A stretch of 64,000 nt of DNA from Erythroxylum novogranatense (Eukaryota > Streptophyta > Magnoliopsida > Malpighiales > Erythroxylaceae). Below are positions 11,030 through 21,735 of the stretch, piece by piece. The stretch lies in assembly GCA_029891385.1 (NCBI GenBank), contig CM057227.1:97035818-97099817 (forward strand). The letters run 5' to 3'. The first letter of the stretch is position 1; each line of letters opens with the position of its first letter. The position numbers were made by a program, and so were the translations under genes. The notes below the pieces were generated by a model. That model was given only the letters and a program-made list of their open reading frames with translations. It was not told the origin of the DNA and searched no databases.

Positions 11030-13090
11030 AGCAAGAAACCTGTCTAAGGAGATACCAGTTGACGAGATGTGCGAGGGACGTGAGCCATGAGACCCAGATC
11101 TGAGAGCAAAAATCTGGGAGAGGTGACTGGGAAAGAACAGAATGTCGAAGGAGGACCCAGATCTAGCAAAGGAGATACCAACCCAGAGTTGTGCAAGGGA
11201 CATGAGGCGTGGCCCATATCTAATGACCTAGATTTGAAGCAAGAATATGGGAGTGAGACATAACTGGGAAAGGACAAAGCAATAGGGAGCAAGAATCTGG
11301 AAGCGAGGATCAATTGACGAGATGACTTGCATCTGAAGCCCATCCCTCCCCTTTGGACCTGGGTATTGGCATTTTACTTGTTTGATAAAATGCCACTTGA
11401 TTCTTATGGCTCATAACTTAAACAAAAATTGGAAAATGAGGATTTTCCCCCTTTCCAACCACCCAGCAGACTATCCTATCATCTCAAAATGTGGTAAAGC
11501 AGTCATGGAGCCGAGTTATTGGGGATCTAGAGACCTTCGATAAGATACGGTATAGCTAGAAATAATGATGGACTTGTCACCCCTACTGTAGAAGTTTTGC
11601 AACAGGAAGTAGCTAAATGGCAAGCTTCACTAGTCGGATACTTCCTCAAGAAAAGATTGGCAAATGTGCAACATTGGGTTGATATGAATTGAAAGAAATA
11701 AGGTCTTCAATCAATGTTAATAACTGAAGATGAGTTATTCATTTTTTGATTTTCATTAGAGGAAATGGCTGCTAAAGTCGTAGATATGAGACCTTGGCAC
11801 ATTCATGGTAAGTCAATTTTCTTAAAGAAGTGGAGAATGAGATTCAAACTTGACATAAACAAAATCAAGACAATTCCTATTCGGGTCAATTTGCACAAAA
11901 TTCACCTTGAATACTGGTCATCTGAAGGATTAAGCTACTTAGCTAGTTACTTAGGTGTTTCTCTTGCTATGGATGAAAATAATGTGAATATCAAAAGAGT
12001 AGGTTATGCAAGGGTGTGCATTGCAGTGGAACATAAGAAAATATTACCCGAATACTTTCCTCTCATGAAGTATAACTGTAGTGGAGAATTGGAGGAGGAT
12101 AAAATCTTGTTGTCTTATCCTTGGAAGCTGTATATGAAAAAGGGAACCAATGTTTAGGTCCTTCAAATGAATAAAAATGAGGAGGGTAATGGAAGAAAAA
12201 TGAAACCAGGCACATGAGAAAAATCAGTAGCTGGGCAAGATATTGTACTAGAGGATAAGAAGAAAAAGAATGTGAAGAATTTAAATGATGCAACTGAAGT
12301 ATGTGAAATTGAAGAAATTAAAGAGGCGTAGGTTCAATGGATATAGGGGATTCTAGTATTGTTATTTTGAATGTAGTTAGGAATTATAATGAAGAGAATG
12401 TGCATAATGATGAATCTGCAATATGTGTAATTGGAGAAATTCAAGAGGAAGCAATTTCTATTTCTATAAAACCTAGTGTTGGACATAAGGATGCAGAAGT
12501 GGAGAAAATGAAAAAAATGAACAACAATCTAATGGTATCAACTAGTTGGTTTGAGGACTAAACAATTTGTCACACATATTTCCTAAGGAAAGACAACTCT
12601 TGACAATTCCAATGTAGACAATGTGGAGAATCAAGATAGTGGCCCGAATGATTTCACCACTCAATATTTGGAGCATTGTCAGATGGATTGAGCCAACATA
12701 TTAACTCCAGTTGCAACTATTGGTCTAATTAAGAATCAGAGGACAGAGGATATTGAAAAAACAGAAGATGGTGATACCCCACTAGCTATAGAATAAGTTC
12801 CAGACATCCCAGGAATTTCTAAGTGTTATCCAAATCTGCAAAAAGGAAATCTACCTGGAAGAGAAAGCAAAATCTCAAATACCAGAAATGGTGAATGAGC
12901 TTTCCCATGTTCAGTGGTGCCTATAATTGTGTCTTGTTATTTATTATGTAGATAGTCATAATATCTTCTTTAGGGAGTTTTTGTTCTTGGGTCATATTGC
13001 AATATAATGATAGGCTTAAAGCCTTGAACTCATTGTAATGTTAATTTAGTTTTACCTATAATTTAAATTATTTTTCATTAAAAAAAACTT
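11030..13090 (+). mobile_element. LINE relic: ORF1 (DUF4283-like) without ORF2
   Basis: A 5' part (about 11040-11330) carries degenerate repeats of a GGAGATACCA...GACGAGATG...GGGACGTGAG segment, like a LINE leader. From about 11580 the translation matches the DUF4283 region of plant L1 ORF1 proteins: a KWQASLVGYFLKKRLANVQ block, and then, in the open frame 11765-12157, PWHIHGKSIFLKKW, IPIRVNLHKIHLEYWSSEGL and VGYARVCIAVE. These correspond to the usual 'GPWHI..LILKKW', 'P+WVKL..+PLE+W..EGLS' and 'YARVC+E' motifs. Stops follow at 12155 and again after 12561. ORF2 (endonuclease and RT) is missing. The element appears to end in an A-run at about 13078-13087. It is a dead, internally deleted LINE. 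Confidence 0.75.
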
Positions 13091-13989
13091 ATAGGGGTAA
13101 AAATGAAAAATAGGGAAGATGGGGGTATATATATATATGCCAAAACGTCTCCCAATTAGGTCTCGGCTATTGATAAAGCAGTCATACTTCCTAAACTAAG
13201 ACTTAATTTAGTGGCTCTTTCCAAAAGGCGTGAATGCAAATAAAAAACATCTCCTAGATAAGCCTCATGACCCAGTGGTCTTTGTAATAAAAGTGACATT
13301 TGTCAATAAGACTGCGCCATTTTAGAAAGATTATTTACAGAAGATGGAAATAGAAGCAAATCCGTTTCGAGTAAACAATTACTCTGAAATAGAACAAGAA
13401 AAATTGAATTTAATTAATTCAACTTATAAAATTTTAGAACAATTAGAAAATTAAAAAAATGAAACCATTTATTTTGAACAACAAAAGTGCTTAATCAAGT
13501 CCTACTACGAGTTTTCCAACAAGCTATATATATATATATGAGGAAAATTGTTAAGGATATATATATATATATATATGAGGAAAATTGTTAAGGGTTTGTT
13601 TTCATTTCTAGTTATCATAATGTATTTTGATATTTTGAAGAACTCCTAGTTCGAGTTGGGTTATGCAATTATATTACCTTTTATGTTCGTGTTAGTGATT
13701 TTGATTAAGTTTATTAACATTTTCAATTTATTTGAAATAAAACAGATGTGGACTAATTTAAGTGTGAAATGTAGAGACAAAAATATGTGAACAAAAGAAA
13801 AAGCATACCATTGATAACAAAAATCAATCTAAATGGATGGTCCATATAGAAAGAAATAAGTTAATACAAAAGCTTGTCTAGTACCTTTAAAGGTAAAGCA
13901 AGAAAAAGTTGGCCTTACATTAAAGAAGACAATATATTAAATTTAAGAAATAAAGCAGACAACATGTAATAAAAGTTAGTAGAATATTT
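13091..13989. other. AT-rich stretch without gene
   Basis: No supported gene. A roughly 40-bp unit made of a (TA)n run followed by TGAGGAAAATTGTTAAGG is duplicated at about 13523-13593. Confidence 0.5.
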
Positions 13990-15300
13990 TATAAAAAAAA
14001 AACTAGTTAGATTCTCCATACATTTTTTCTACTAAGATAGAGGTGTTTTACAACTTTTAAAATTATGGGTTTTTTTTTCTTTTTGCATTATCCACATATG
14101 ACATATTCTCCAAGTCTTATGAGATATAACTTCGTTTATTTTGTCCCTAGCTTCCTTGATCCTCTTCGTCTTTGACCTTCTTGCTTTAGTTTTAAATTTT
14201 GAAGGCTTAATGAAAAGCTCATGATGTTCACTTGGTTGGGGTTAAAACTATTCACCAAATATGAGGTTTAAAATTTTCCATTATGCATTCAATTATACTT
14301 ATTTGGAGTAGCATTTGTCCATATATTCTTCTGATGTTCCTTTGTCAAGTGGTATAGTTATAATTACATATCCATAAGATATTTTGGTTATATCTTACTT
14401 ATGACATGTATGTTCCAAATTTTTCTAGTACATGAGCAACTTCAAATTTGCCTTCTTTTGTATAATGTTTAAGATAATTTGAAGCTTCCCACTTATTGAT
14501 TTTTTTTAATTTTGACACGTATCTTTATAATAACCAACTATGAATTACTTCATCTAATGAAATCTTTTCATCAATGTTCTTATGTTTACCTTTAAACAAA
14601 TGATAATGATTTTGTCTCTAGCTTTTTTTTCAAGTATCGATTGAAGCTTTCGATTGTGTTATTGGGCATAATATCACTTTTCAACCTCCTATGAAATGTA
14701 TAACTAAACATAAAAATTAATAATTCAATCCTATTCATTTATCTTCCTTAGGCCAAACTTGTACACTCAACTAATGCACATTATATTGTTCACTTTATTA
14801 TATTTCCTTCTAATATTAGCTAACAATTGTACAAAACAATATATGTGATCATAATGAGACACTCATTTCCAAATAGTTATTGAAGACCTTAAAATAATTT
14901 AACCAAAACATTAAAATGTTCAACAATAATTCAAGTATTGATATACCTAAACGAACATAGTTTAAGTATTAATGGACCTGTCTTTTTCCCTGTTAGACAT
15001 GAAGATCCATTGTTCATTGTCTCCTTTGTTTTAGAGAAGATATTCAAATAACATTTTCATATCTATCTATTTTTTACTTGAATAACTGTCAAAGCCAGCG
15101 AAGATAAGTTGTCATTAGGATTTCTACTAAATATTGTTAGAAGTTGTTCTCCATTTCTAGTTTTCAAATGGCATCCCTCTTTGCATATTTGATTAATTTT
15201 TTCTCTACTAACCTAATGCAAACTTATAAGTAAATGGATTGATCATCTTGTAATATTACAATGATAAACAGAGTGTCAATTCTACGAGGATAAAGTATAC
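13990..15300 (-). pseudogene. MULE (MuDR/Mutator-like) transposase relic
   Basis: Read on the minus strand from right to left, fragments follow the order of a MULE transposase. Around 15240-15080 stands a catalytic-core block, KEGCHLKTRNGEQLL then RNPNDNLSSLALTVIQVKN. It corresponds to the 'GLDGCFLKG..GGQLL.A.GRD.NN...P+A+AVVE' motif, but the first catalytic Asp region is lost. Around 14690-14600 an MPNNTIESFNRYLKK-like segment matches the 'NN..ESFN.W+..AR' motif. Around 14440 an FEVAHVLEKF block precedes the SWIM region. At 14200-14060 comes a basic tail (RRSKTKRIKEARDK-like, reading across frames) and a degenerate zinc motif ending HNFKSCK. Stops and frame changes show that it is inactive. 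Terminal inverted repeats were not found. Confidence 0.65.
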
Positions 15301-17107
15301 TAAGTTTAACTATCTTATTATTATCAAACAACAGTCCAGAGTTTGATGGATTTATTCAAAACATAAATTAAACTAAATAGATATAAATACCACTAGACAC
15401 AAACAAACAAGTAATCGAACATAAGAAATTAATTAAGATATAACATCTATAATAGAATTCCTCCTAACATGATCTTGCACTATTGATTCAGTTATCTAAA
15501 GAGTTTATTATTTAGAATGGTCAAGTATCTTAGTCTAATAAATTGTAACCTCGCAATGTACAACCATCTATCCATTGATTGATTAACTAATATGTCTATG
15601 TAATTAACTCATCTGATAATGCACTAATTACTATAAAACTTTATGAAAGATCACCTTATGCCAAAAGCATCATGTAGATCTATGTTTAGTGCTCTATTTA
15701 ATCTATAATATAAGTGCCTAGGTTAATCTACTCATAGGTTCTTTAGGTAAATTCTATATGTAAATTCATATCAAGTTTATACTTGTTCTTGCATCTAACT
15801 AACATTAAGAATGAAAAAATATCTAAAACATAAATGTCTTATTATATAAAAATAATCAATACATACAAGAATAAAACCAGGGTTCCTCTTTATCTTGATG
15901 CGAAGAGAACTTAGTCATAAATCATCCTTAAAATAACAAAAATATTAAAAGAATAAAAACTTAAAGAATATATCTAAAACATAAAAGTCTTGTCATATAA
16001 AAAATAAATTAATTAAATAATAAAATTGCTAAATATATTATAGGAATTCTCTGTCTCTCTCTAATAGTTAATAATCTTAATTACAAGTAGAAAAGAACTA
16101 AAACTAATACTAATACTATACTCCTAGTAAATGTTTTCATCATTCTTTATATAAGCTTTTCATTGTATATATAGTATAGGATATGATTATTTCTCCAATC
16201 TTTCTTTAAAGAGAGGAACACAGGCATTGATATGCATATATTCTAGATCATGTATCATATTATATCTCTTTGTCATAAAATACGAGCTATAATAGGTTCT
16301 TATAAAAGGTTTCTAATAAACCAAAATTTTAGTAAGGAATATGGTTTAGAATACGACTGTATTCTAGGTTGCATTTGATTTTCTTGTTATTCGTTTTTCT
16401 ATAGAGGGAATAGTTTACAATGGGTATTTAAAACTGTATTTATTCAAATTGTGTTTTCTTTGTGATTTAACTTATAAAGTTTTAACATTACTCCTAAGCA
16501 ACATCTCCATAGTTATCTACAACCTAACATAAAATTGATCAAATCAAGAAAATATGGATATATATATATATATACATACACACACACACGTCAATAGTAT
16601 CGGCATGCTTATTTCCACAAAACCTTATTAGTAAGGAAAATTTAAACTACTTTCTTTGAGCTTTATCACTTCTGACTGTATTACAAATCTTATTTTTATA
16701 CACATATTATATATTTTATACTTTATTCTTTTTAATGATATCACATAGTTGTTCAGTAACATATAGGTAAAGTTTAACTTATTATATGTTTAATTATACT
16801 TTAATTTTATAAATTCAATCATACAGAAAATTATATTATACTTTGATTTTATAATATATTTAATTATAATAATAATAAATTATGAATGAATTTTATTGAT
16901 CTTGATTTTGTTAATACATTTATTTAATAAAATTTTAAATAAATCTAAAATCTAAAATATAATATATTTTATTATAAATCTTTGTTTTGTATGTTTATTT
17001 TTATTTTTACATTCTTTTATGTATTTTAAAGAGTTCTTCGTTAATGTGTAATTTAACTTTACTTAATATCTATCTAATTTTGTTTTGATTCTATAAGTGC
17101 ATCTATC

Positions 17108-17152
<45 letters not shown>

Positions 17153-17729
17153 ATATAGATGATGTCTTGATTTTATAAATATGTTATATGGGATGATTAA
17201 TATTTTATCCTGGTCTTTTGTAAGCATTAGTTTAGTGTAAACATAAAGTAAGATTATTTTACCAAAATTTGTGTTATGTATTAAATCCTAATAAAATATT
17301 TCTTCATTATATATATGTATAAGATTATTATAATTTTGTTTTAAATTTTAGGATACAACTTCATTGAGTTGTTACAATTGGTTATTTGAAATTATAGGAG
17401 CATTAAACGTTCATCATTGAAATCAAAACATTTATGGATTTTCATATTTATTTTCCATCGATGAAAGGACCTCAGTTCATGTAAAATCCCTATTCTTATT
17501 AACTTCCAACTTTTCATCTATTGATTTTTTAAAGATCATATCTTCTATAGGATGATTCAAAAACTCAAATGCCTTTAGCAATTAGGAAGTTACCAATCCG
17601 TTATGGGTGGTGTCTATACATACCTTCTCTAACTCACACATAATGGACTTCATTAATTAGAATTATGCAATTCTCAAACTTATCCAATATCTCATGTAGC
17701 TAGCCTACATCGAGAGCTTATTACCAAAT
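15301..17729. other. AT-rich stretch without gene
   Basis: No supported gene on either strand. It contains microsatellites: (TA)n next to (CA)n at about 16557-16589, and a roughly 38-bp (AT)n run at about 17111-17149. The sequence is very AT-rich and may hold old, unrecognisable repeats. Confidence 0.5.
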
Positions 17730-17748
17730 ATATGTTAGAAATATATGA

Positions 17749-17924
17749 GGGTGAGCCTTGAAGTAACTAGTAAAGTTGCTTCTTTATGACCACAAAGTCA
17801 CATACTCAAATCACAAAAATAACCTTTTTGTAAAAAAATACAAAGAGAAAGTTGCATACATCATAACTCTCCCCAAACCCACGCAAAGCAAGCAACCTTG
17901 TGCACTAGGCACATTGACTTTTTT
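17749..17924 (+). mobile_element. Au-like SINE with 19-bp target-site duplication
   Basis: The 176-bp unit begins GGGTGAGCCTTGAAGTAACT and has the layout of the plant Au SINE. A tRNA-like A-box region lies at the start, and a decayed B box follows near 17797-17815 (GTCACATACTCAAAT, where GGTTCGAGTC is expected). A CACGCAAAGCAAGC and TGCACTAGGC segment lies near the 3' end, with a short T tail. It is flanked by ATATGTTAGAAATATATGA (17730-17748) and ATATGTTAGGAATATATGA (17925-17943), which differ at one base. The family call rests on remembered Au SINE features. The target duplication is seen directly. Confidence 0.8.
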
Positions 17925-17943
17925 ATATGTTAGGAATATATGA

Positions 17944-18999
17944 CATCTCAACTAATTTAATTGATTATTGAGTAAATTTTATATGTTATACCCTAGATTA
18001 TATCTCACATCCTTTTTCTTTTTTGATCTTATTTATTTCATCATATCATAATTGTATTTAGTTCTTTCACTATGAGATGAAGCTAGCTTCAACTACATCT
18101 TTTTTTGTCCTTTCCCTATTCTAAATTCTCCTTAATTAAATTGAATTCAATTTACTTTCCTAGAGTTATCCCTTAAGATTGCATCACAAATGATCTTTTC
18201 ATAACATTATAAAGTAGCAAACCTTAAATTTAATTCTTAAGAATTAGCCAAGAGTTATAAGGGTATATTATGAGTGTCATTTATCCCCTATGATCTCACA
18301 CAATGTAAGTTGAAATCTTATGATTTGTATTAATACCTTCTTATAGTAAATTTTATATACATGGTAAGAGTCAATTAACTCCTTTTTATTTAGAGTAGAT
18401 GTTTGTTCTTAAAATATTGTACATGTTAGTTTGAACAAATTTATTGTTTCACCATAGTTCACTGGTCTATTACAAAATTCATATTGTTAAAACCCTCATT
18501 TGAAAATTTAAGACATGTATATTTTAAAGAAACATTTATAGTTTAAGCTTTTTTTTCTCTCAATTACGATCTAGATAACAAAATTTAAACCTATCATCTC
18601 TAATTATTATGAGCAGTGGAGGTGATTGCCCTTATAAGAGAGCAAATCTTTTATCTATCTAACATATTATCTGATTTATATTAAAATTATTTCACATAAA
18701 ACATACTTTAAAATCAAATGTTACATAATAGTTATCAAATAATAAACAATGTCATCGTGTATTTTGTATTAGATATGACAAAATGAATAAATATATATTA
18801 AAATTTATCAATAATTTATATCTATGTTATCTTAGTTACTTCACATTTCATTGTATGTAGCTCAACAAATTGGTTTTGTCATAGAGGCTACTATTATATC
18901 ACACACACATATATATATATGTACAATCTATGTTTACTTCACTTTGTACAATTATATCTTTCATGTAGTTATACTTTGTATCTATATACTTGATTTTAC
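17944..18999. other. AT-rich stretch without gene
   Basis: No supported gene. The open frame at 18851-19039 reads through a (CA)n/(TA)n microsatellite at about 18900-18920 and shows no known motif. The 3' end or LTR of the Copia relic to the right may begin here, but no boundary could be fixed. Confidence 0.45.
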
Positions 19000-21730
19000 A
19001 ATGAAAACAAATTGTTGTTTGAATATTACAGTTGATTAATATTAAATTAATCTTGCTTTAAATGACTCCTAAATGAACTAAGAATCATATCAGTCAAACA
19101 ATTTCTTGTCTGCAATTGAAAATGCTATAAATTTAACTTTCATTATGAATAAAGTAACATATAATTTTTATTACATTTTCATGATATTGCATCATTATTG
19201 AGTAAGAAAATCCACATGTAGAATTTCTTTCCTCTAAATGTCCTCCCTAACATGCATTTGTATAACCTTGTATACATAGGTCATTGCCTTGATAACATAA
19301 TATGTAATCAATAATGCCTTTTAGATACTTTAATATTCTTTTAATTTATTTTTGTACATACTTGTCCTGAATTTAAGCGATATCTTCTTCTGTCTAATAA
19401 TATGACAAATATCTTATTATAAATATCATTGTATAAATAAAAATTTTAATAGTGTTAAAATACGAGACATTCTTCATTTGTTCCTTTTTTGTATTGGTGA
19501 TGGACAAAACTTTTGACTATGATCTTTATCTTTAGCAATATAATTATCAAGTGGGTTGTAGTCTTGCATAAAAATCATTCAAGAATTTTTAGTATATCTT
19601 AATAATATCTTTAAACAATCTCTAAAACCCTTACTTTAAAATGTATACATCTTCACCATATATTTTATATAAAATTTGGATGGCGAAGTTTTTATTTGCT
19701 TAAAAATTATAATCATTATTAACAACAAAAATATTATCAACATGTAAAGATGAAATTATAACTTTTCTTTTAATCTTTTAATATATACACAATGGTCTTT
19801 GTCAACAATGTGAAAATCATACAAAATAATATGTTTTGAAAATGAATTTACCACGCCTTAAGGATTGGTTTATGTCACAAATCAAATTTAATAATTGATA
19901 TACTTTATGTTTTGGCTTATTTAAATGAAATATATAAGTTGTTTCATATAAATTCTTTTTTAATTATCTATTTTAAAAAGTAGGTTATACATCTATTTGA
20001 AGTGAGTCAAAATCCAAACTGGTTACTATAGATAGGAATGGACGAATCAAAGAAAACATAACAATAAGAGAAAATGTCTCTTTATAATTAATTCTCTCTT
20101 GTTGCACACATCCTTTAGCTACGAGGCATACCTTGTATCTCTCAATACTACCATTAGCCTTTCACTTTATATTATGAACCCACTTGTTTCTAATAGCTTT
20201 TCATCTATTAAGGAGATCAATGAAGTCTTATACTTAATTGGAGCTTAAAGAAGTCATTTCCTAATTTGTTGCTTTCATCCATTCTTTTTTAGTAGGACCA
20301 ATAAGAGCCTCATTCACATTCTTCGTGTCACTCTCTTTTTATAGAAGAATCATATGAATTTCTCCTTCTATTTCAAAATAATGTCAAGGAAATATCTATG
20401 ATTACTTCACCGTAAACAAGGTTCATAAGAAACATATTCATTAATGCCTTGATACTCTAACTCGAATAAAATACAATAGGTAAAATCTCATTAGATTATG
20501 ATATGAATTGATAGGGTCCCTCTTCTTGATTGTATGTAGCATAATCATTCTATTAAGATTCTAATATAACAATAGGTATTTTCCTATTTCATCTTGCTTT
20601 AAGAAGTTATTATCTAAAAGTGTAACATTTCATAGCTCATATTTAGTTACTCCTTTATTAGCTCATTTGCCTATAAACACATATCCTTTTAAAGACTTAA
20701 AATATCTAATAAAGGTAATTTTCTTCTCTTTTGGGCCTAATTTTCCATATTTGTGAGAGAGACCATAAAATTAGGTAGCATACCTTCATGGTCGTAGGCT
20801 TATCATATTAGTTTTTCTACTAGTTGATAGCTCATATAAAGTGTTATGTATTATTTTGTAGACCCTCAATTAAATACAACAGCGAGTGTAAGTAATGCAT
20901 TACATTAATAAGAGATCGGAAAATTTTCTTGTGTCGTCATGGACTTAATAATGTATAAAAGGGTTAACTACTTAAGGCCCCTCTAGGGTTTGACAAACTA
21001 TTACATTAGTCTCTCATTTTTAAAAACTATGAAATATCTTCCCTGTGTTTCAGTTAATATATCGTACGTCTCCCTACCTTCAAGTTATCCTTGAGAACAC
21101 TATTTATACACATAAAAATTAAAATCTATAAAGCGTTATTAATAGTTTTTAAAAGCCAAAGGGTAAATTGAGCATATGCCAAACTACAACATGGTCTAAC
21201 AAAATTAACCCTTAATAAGGTAATTTTTCTTAGACTCCTAGACTTCAAAAAACATCAGTTTTGTATGTATAAATATTATTTGAATGGAAACTTGATGATT
21301 ATTAACTAAAATATGAGGGGGATATTTGATAGATTTTAAAATGAGGTACTATATGATAGTTTGTTAAACCATAGGGGGTTCCTACGAATTTAACCTATTA
21401 TAGAAGCATTATATTTCATCTTTTTGTAAAGCCATTTGTTCTAGGGTTCAAAGGACATTTTATTATCTTTCTATTCCTTTTTCATCACTTAACATTTTGA
21501 ACTTATTAGACAAGTATTCTTGTCTAATTGATTCTTTATCAAATTTATATAGTTTATAATGTTGTTGGTTCAAACCCATATTATAAATGCTTGTTTATCT
21601 AATATCACTAAATATGGGCTCCAAAACTGTTAGATGTCTTTATGGATCAAAAAAATGAAGACTAGCCATATTCAAGGCATAAAATGATGATTGAAAGCTA
21701 TTTTTAGAGTACAAACTTATATGTAGGTAG
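19000..21730 (-). pseudogene. Old Copia pol relic (integrase to RT), half A
   Basis: On the minus strand, integrase fragments run from 21720 leftwards. First comes an IWLVFIFLIHKD block ('TWVYFL..K'), then SIRQEYLSNKFKM and EKGIER near 21570-21470 (the 'LR.DRGGEY' region), then NPRTNGFTKR near 21450 ('TPQQNGVAER'). A MITE (20962-21394) interrupts here. Left of it are the integrase C-terminus near 20760-20660 (KYGKLGPKRE, then SLKGYVFIGK, as in 'KGYRLW') and the RT start around 20300-20000 (KAIRNKWVHNIK, then YKVCLVAKG and YKETFS). The YVDD box at 19733-19744 has become HVDN. Stops are frequent. Gag, protease and the start of integrase are not present here; they probably lie at 48704-50273. 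Confidence 0.75.
20962..21394. mobile_element. MITE with about 100-bp terminal inverted repeats
   Basis: The left end GGTTAACTACTTAAGGCCCC and the reverse complement of the right end (21394 leftwards, GGTTAAATTCGTAGGAACCC) stay aligned for about 100 bases. Both arms share AACAAACTAT-like, TCATTTT.AAAA and ATGAAATAT/ATCAAATAT words and TTAGTTAAT near the inner end. At 433 bp and with no coding capacity, it is a non-autonomous DNA element. Possible 8-bp flanks TATAAAAG (20954-20961) and TATTATAG (21395-21402) match at six of eight bases, so the superfamily (hAT or Mutator) stays open. It sits inside the integrase part of the Copia relic. Confidence 0.7.
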
Positions 21731-21735
21731 CACAC
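21731..21735. repeat. Left target-site duplication CACAC of the composite
   Basis: CACAC directly precedes the left LTR and is repeated at 46454-46458, directly after the right LTR end CTCGAACA. Confidence 0.85.
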
